Source of the DNA: Candidatus Nitrosotalea sp. FS | GTDB taxonomy: Archaea; Thermoproteota; Nitrososphaeria; Nitrososphaerales; Nitrosopumilaceae | Direction: 5' to 3' | Assembly (NCBI RefSeq): GCF_011319475.1 | Contig: NZ_RCMC01000148.1 | Location: 23,517 to 30,114 of the forward strand | Length of the DNA: 6,598 nucleotides | Shown: one piece after another, positions 5,222-6,598 of the stretch | Position numbering within the stretch: the stretch's first letter is position 1 | Layout: each line of letters starts with the position of its first letter | Translations under genes and position numbers: made by a program | The notes under the pieces: model-generated | Database searches by the model: none | Told to the model about the DNA's origin: nothing | Seen by the model: the letters and a program-made list of their open reading frames with translations, nothing else

Positions 5222-6598
5222 TTGCTAGAAAATCCAAGCTTTGAGATTGTTTCAGAATTTGCCCCAACAGGAGATCAGCCACAGGCAATAGAACAACTAG
5301 TTAACGGAATTCAAAAAAAGAAGATTCAGACACTGCTTGGTGTAACTGGCAGCGGCAAGACCTTCACAGTTGCAAATGCAATAGCCAAGACAGGAAAAAA
5401 GACACTTGTCATATCACACAACAAGACACTTGCAGCTCAGCTTTATGCAGAACTAAAACAGTTTTTCCCAAAAAATAATGTCGGATATTTTGTTTCATAC
5501 TATGACTATTACCAGCCTGAAAGCTATATCGCACAGACAGATACCTATATTGAGAAAGATACGCAAATCAACGAAAAGATAGAAAAATTGCGTCTTGAGG
5601 CAACTGCCATGCTGCTCTCAGGTGAGCCAACAATTATTGTTGCCACTGTCTCTTGCATATACTCACTTGGCTCACCTAGTGAGTGGGAGACCATGGCAAT
5701 TACAATTGAAAAAGATGCAGAGATTGGAAGAAGTTCACTTATCAAAAAACTTGTCAATGCAAGATATGACAGAAATGATACTGAACTGTTGGCAGGAAGA
5801 TTCAGAATCAAGGGCGATACAATTGATGTAATCCCCGCATATTCAGATTCAGTTGTAAGGATTTCATTATTTGGTGATGAAGTTGAAAAGATATCAATCT
5901 GCGATCCAGTATCGCTTCAAGAAAAAAAACAGATTTCAAAGATCAAAATCTATCCAGCAAAGCACTATCTTGTTGCTGCAGATGTTAGAAAGATTGCAGT
6001 CCAGTCAATCAGAAATGAACTAAAACAGAGACTGACAGAGCTTCCAGAGCTTGAAAGACAGAGACTAGAAATGAGAACAAAATACGATTTAGAAATGATT
6101 GAAGAATTAGGTTACTGCTCTGGAATTGAGAACTATTCAAGACACTTTGATGGAAGAAACCCAGGTGAGCCTCCATTTTGTCTTTTAGACTTTTTTGGAG
6201 AAGACTTTTTGCTTGTAATTGATGAATCCCACGTAACACTGCCACAACTTCATGGTATGTACAATGGAGACCATACTAGAAAAAAATCCTTGATTGATTA
6301 CGGCTTTAGGCTGACAAGTGCATTTGACAACAGACCATTAAAGTTTGAAGAGTTTGAAAGGTACATCAAAAATACAATATTTGTTTCTGCAACTCCCGGA
6401 GATTACGAAAGAAAACAGAGTTTCCAGATAGTAGAGCAGCTAGTCAGACCTACCGGTCTTGTGGACCCAACAATTGAGGTACGAAAGACAGAAAACCAGA
6501 TGGACGACCTAATTTTAGAGATAAAAAAACGGACTGAAAAGAATCAACGTATACTTGTTACCACGCTTACAAAGAGGATGGCAGAAGATCTGGCAGAA
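5222..6598 (+). CDS. uvrB: Excinuclease ABC subunit B (UvrB), N-terminal 459 residues, cut by window edge
   Basis: I translated 459 codons without a stop or frameshift up to the right edge; complete UvrB is about 650-670 residues, so helicase motifs V-VI and the C-terminal UVR domain are missing. UvrB receives damaged DNA from UvrA, verifies it with its beta-hairpin and recruits UvrC for incision. Seen in order: FAPTGDQPQAIEQL at 13-26, Walker A GVTGSGKT at 40-47, the damage-probing hairpin region YYDYYQPESYIAQTDTYIEK from 93, and VSCIYSLGSP. Further on are the Walker B box VIDESHV with LPQLHGMYNGDHTRKKS, DYGFRL, SAFDNRPL, the VSATPGDYE motif, RPTGLVDPTIEVR and LVTTLTKRMAEDL at the edge. UvrABC is bacterial in origin and was acquired by several mesophilic archaeal groups, including Thaumarchaeota. 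The start is unusual: TTG at 5222 is the only in-frame start candidate, since TAA lies two codons before it. No uvrA or uvrC is in the window. Confidence 0.95.
   Translation, partial: MLENPSFEIVSEFAPTGDQPQAIEQLVNGIQKKKIQTLLGVTGSGKTFTVANAIAKTGKKTLVISHNKTLAAQLYAELKQFFPKNNVGYFVSYYDYYQPESYIAQTDTYIEKDTQINEKIEKLRLEATAMLLSGEPTIIVATVSCIYSLGSPSEWETMAITIEKDAEIGRSSLIKKLVNARYDRNDTELLAGRFRIKGDTIDVIPAYSDSVVRISLFGDEVEKISICDPVSLQEKKQISKIKIYPAKHYLVAADVRKIAVQSIRNELKQRLTELPELERQRLEMRTKYDLEMIEELGYCSGIENYSRHFDGRNPGEPPFCLLDFFGEDFLLVIDESHVTLPQLHGMYNGDHTRKKSLIDYGFRLTSAFDNRPLKFEEFERYIKNTIFVSATPGDYERKQSFQIVEQLVRPTGLVDPTIEVRKTENQMDDLILEIKKRTEKNQRILVTTLTKRMAEDLAE

Noticed and set aside
5545..6245. Several short open frames on both strands within uvrB
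   Set aside because: The UvrB frame is continuous and carries all expected motifs across this region, so the others are shadows.
1..6598. CRISPR arrays, tRNA or rRNA genes, insertion sequences, toxin-antitoxin or defence gene pairs
   Set aside because: No regularly spaced repeats, structured RNA patterns, transposase motifs or terminal inverted repeats were seen on either strand; the window reads as core chromosomal genes.

Overview
The window looks like a stretch of ordinary chromosome from an ammonia-oxidising archaeon of the Thaumarchaeota/Nitrososphaerota, most likely the low-GC Nitrosopumilales group. This is inferred from three things. The DNA is AT-rich. Most genes have an archaeal TATA-like element about 26 bases before the start codon, with little or no leader. 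The gene types also fit: a secreted protein with a C-terminal PEFG sorting signal, a short iron-type alcohol dehydrogenase resembling the thaumarchaeal malonic semialdehyde reductase family, an F420/luciferase-type oxidoreductase, and bacterial-type UvrB. No species can be named from the sequence alone.

Layout: at the left edge is the N-terminal third of a glycerate 2-kinase on the minus strand (1-366). Diverging from it is a PEFG-CTERM secreted or anchored protein (492-1019), followed by the iron-type alcohol dehydrogenase (1068-2012) and a luciferase-like F420/flavin oxidoreductase (2161-3249), all on the plus strand. Two minus-strand genes follow: an azoreductase-type FMN oxidoreductase (3285-3929), convergent with the luciferase-like gene, and a small two-helix membrane protein (4054-4461). 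Then come, on the plus strand, a pyridoxamine-phosphate-oxidase-like FMN-binding protein (4535-5167) and uvrB (5222 to the right edge, still open).

The genes look mostly like independent units, not one operon: nearly every one has its own TATA-like element. Loose themes are central carbon metabolism (glycerate kinase and the possible malonic semialdehyde reductase of the 3-hydroxypropionate/4-hydroxybutyrate cycle) and flavin or deazaflavin redox chemistry (three genes between 2161 and 5167). UvrB is nucleotide excision repair.

I found no CRISPR array, insertion sequence, tRNA, rRNA or clear novel multi-gene system. The points most worth a second look are: loss of one canonical metal-ligand histidine in the alcohol dehydrogenase, a cluster of AAAGT half-sites plus a 10-bp palindrome upstream of the azoreductase gene, an inverted repeat forming the TATA region of the luciferase-like gene, and two genes whose non-ATG starts are overlapped by short out-of-frame ATG reading frames.
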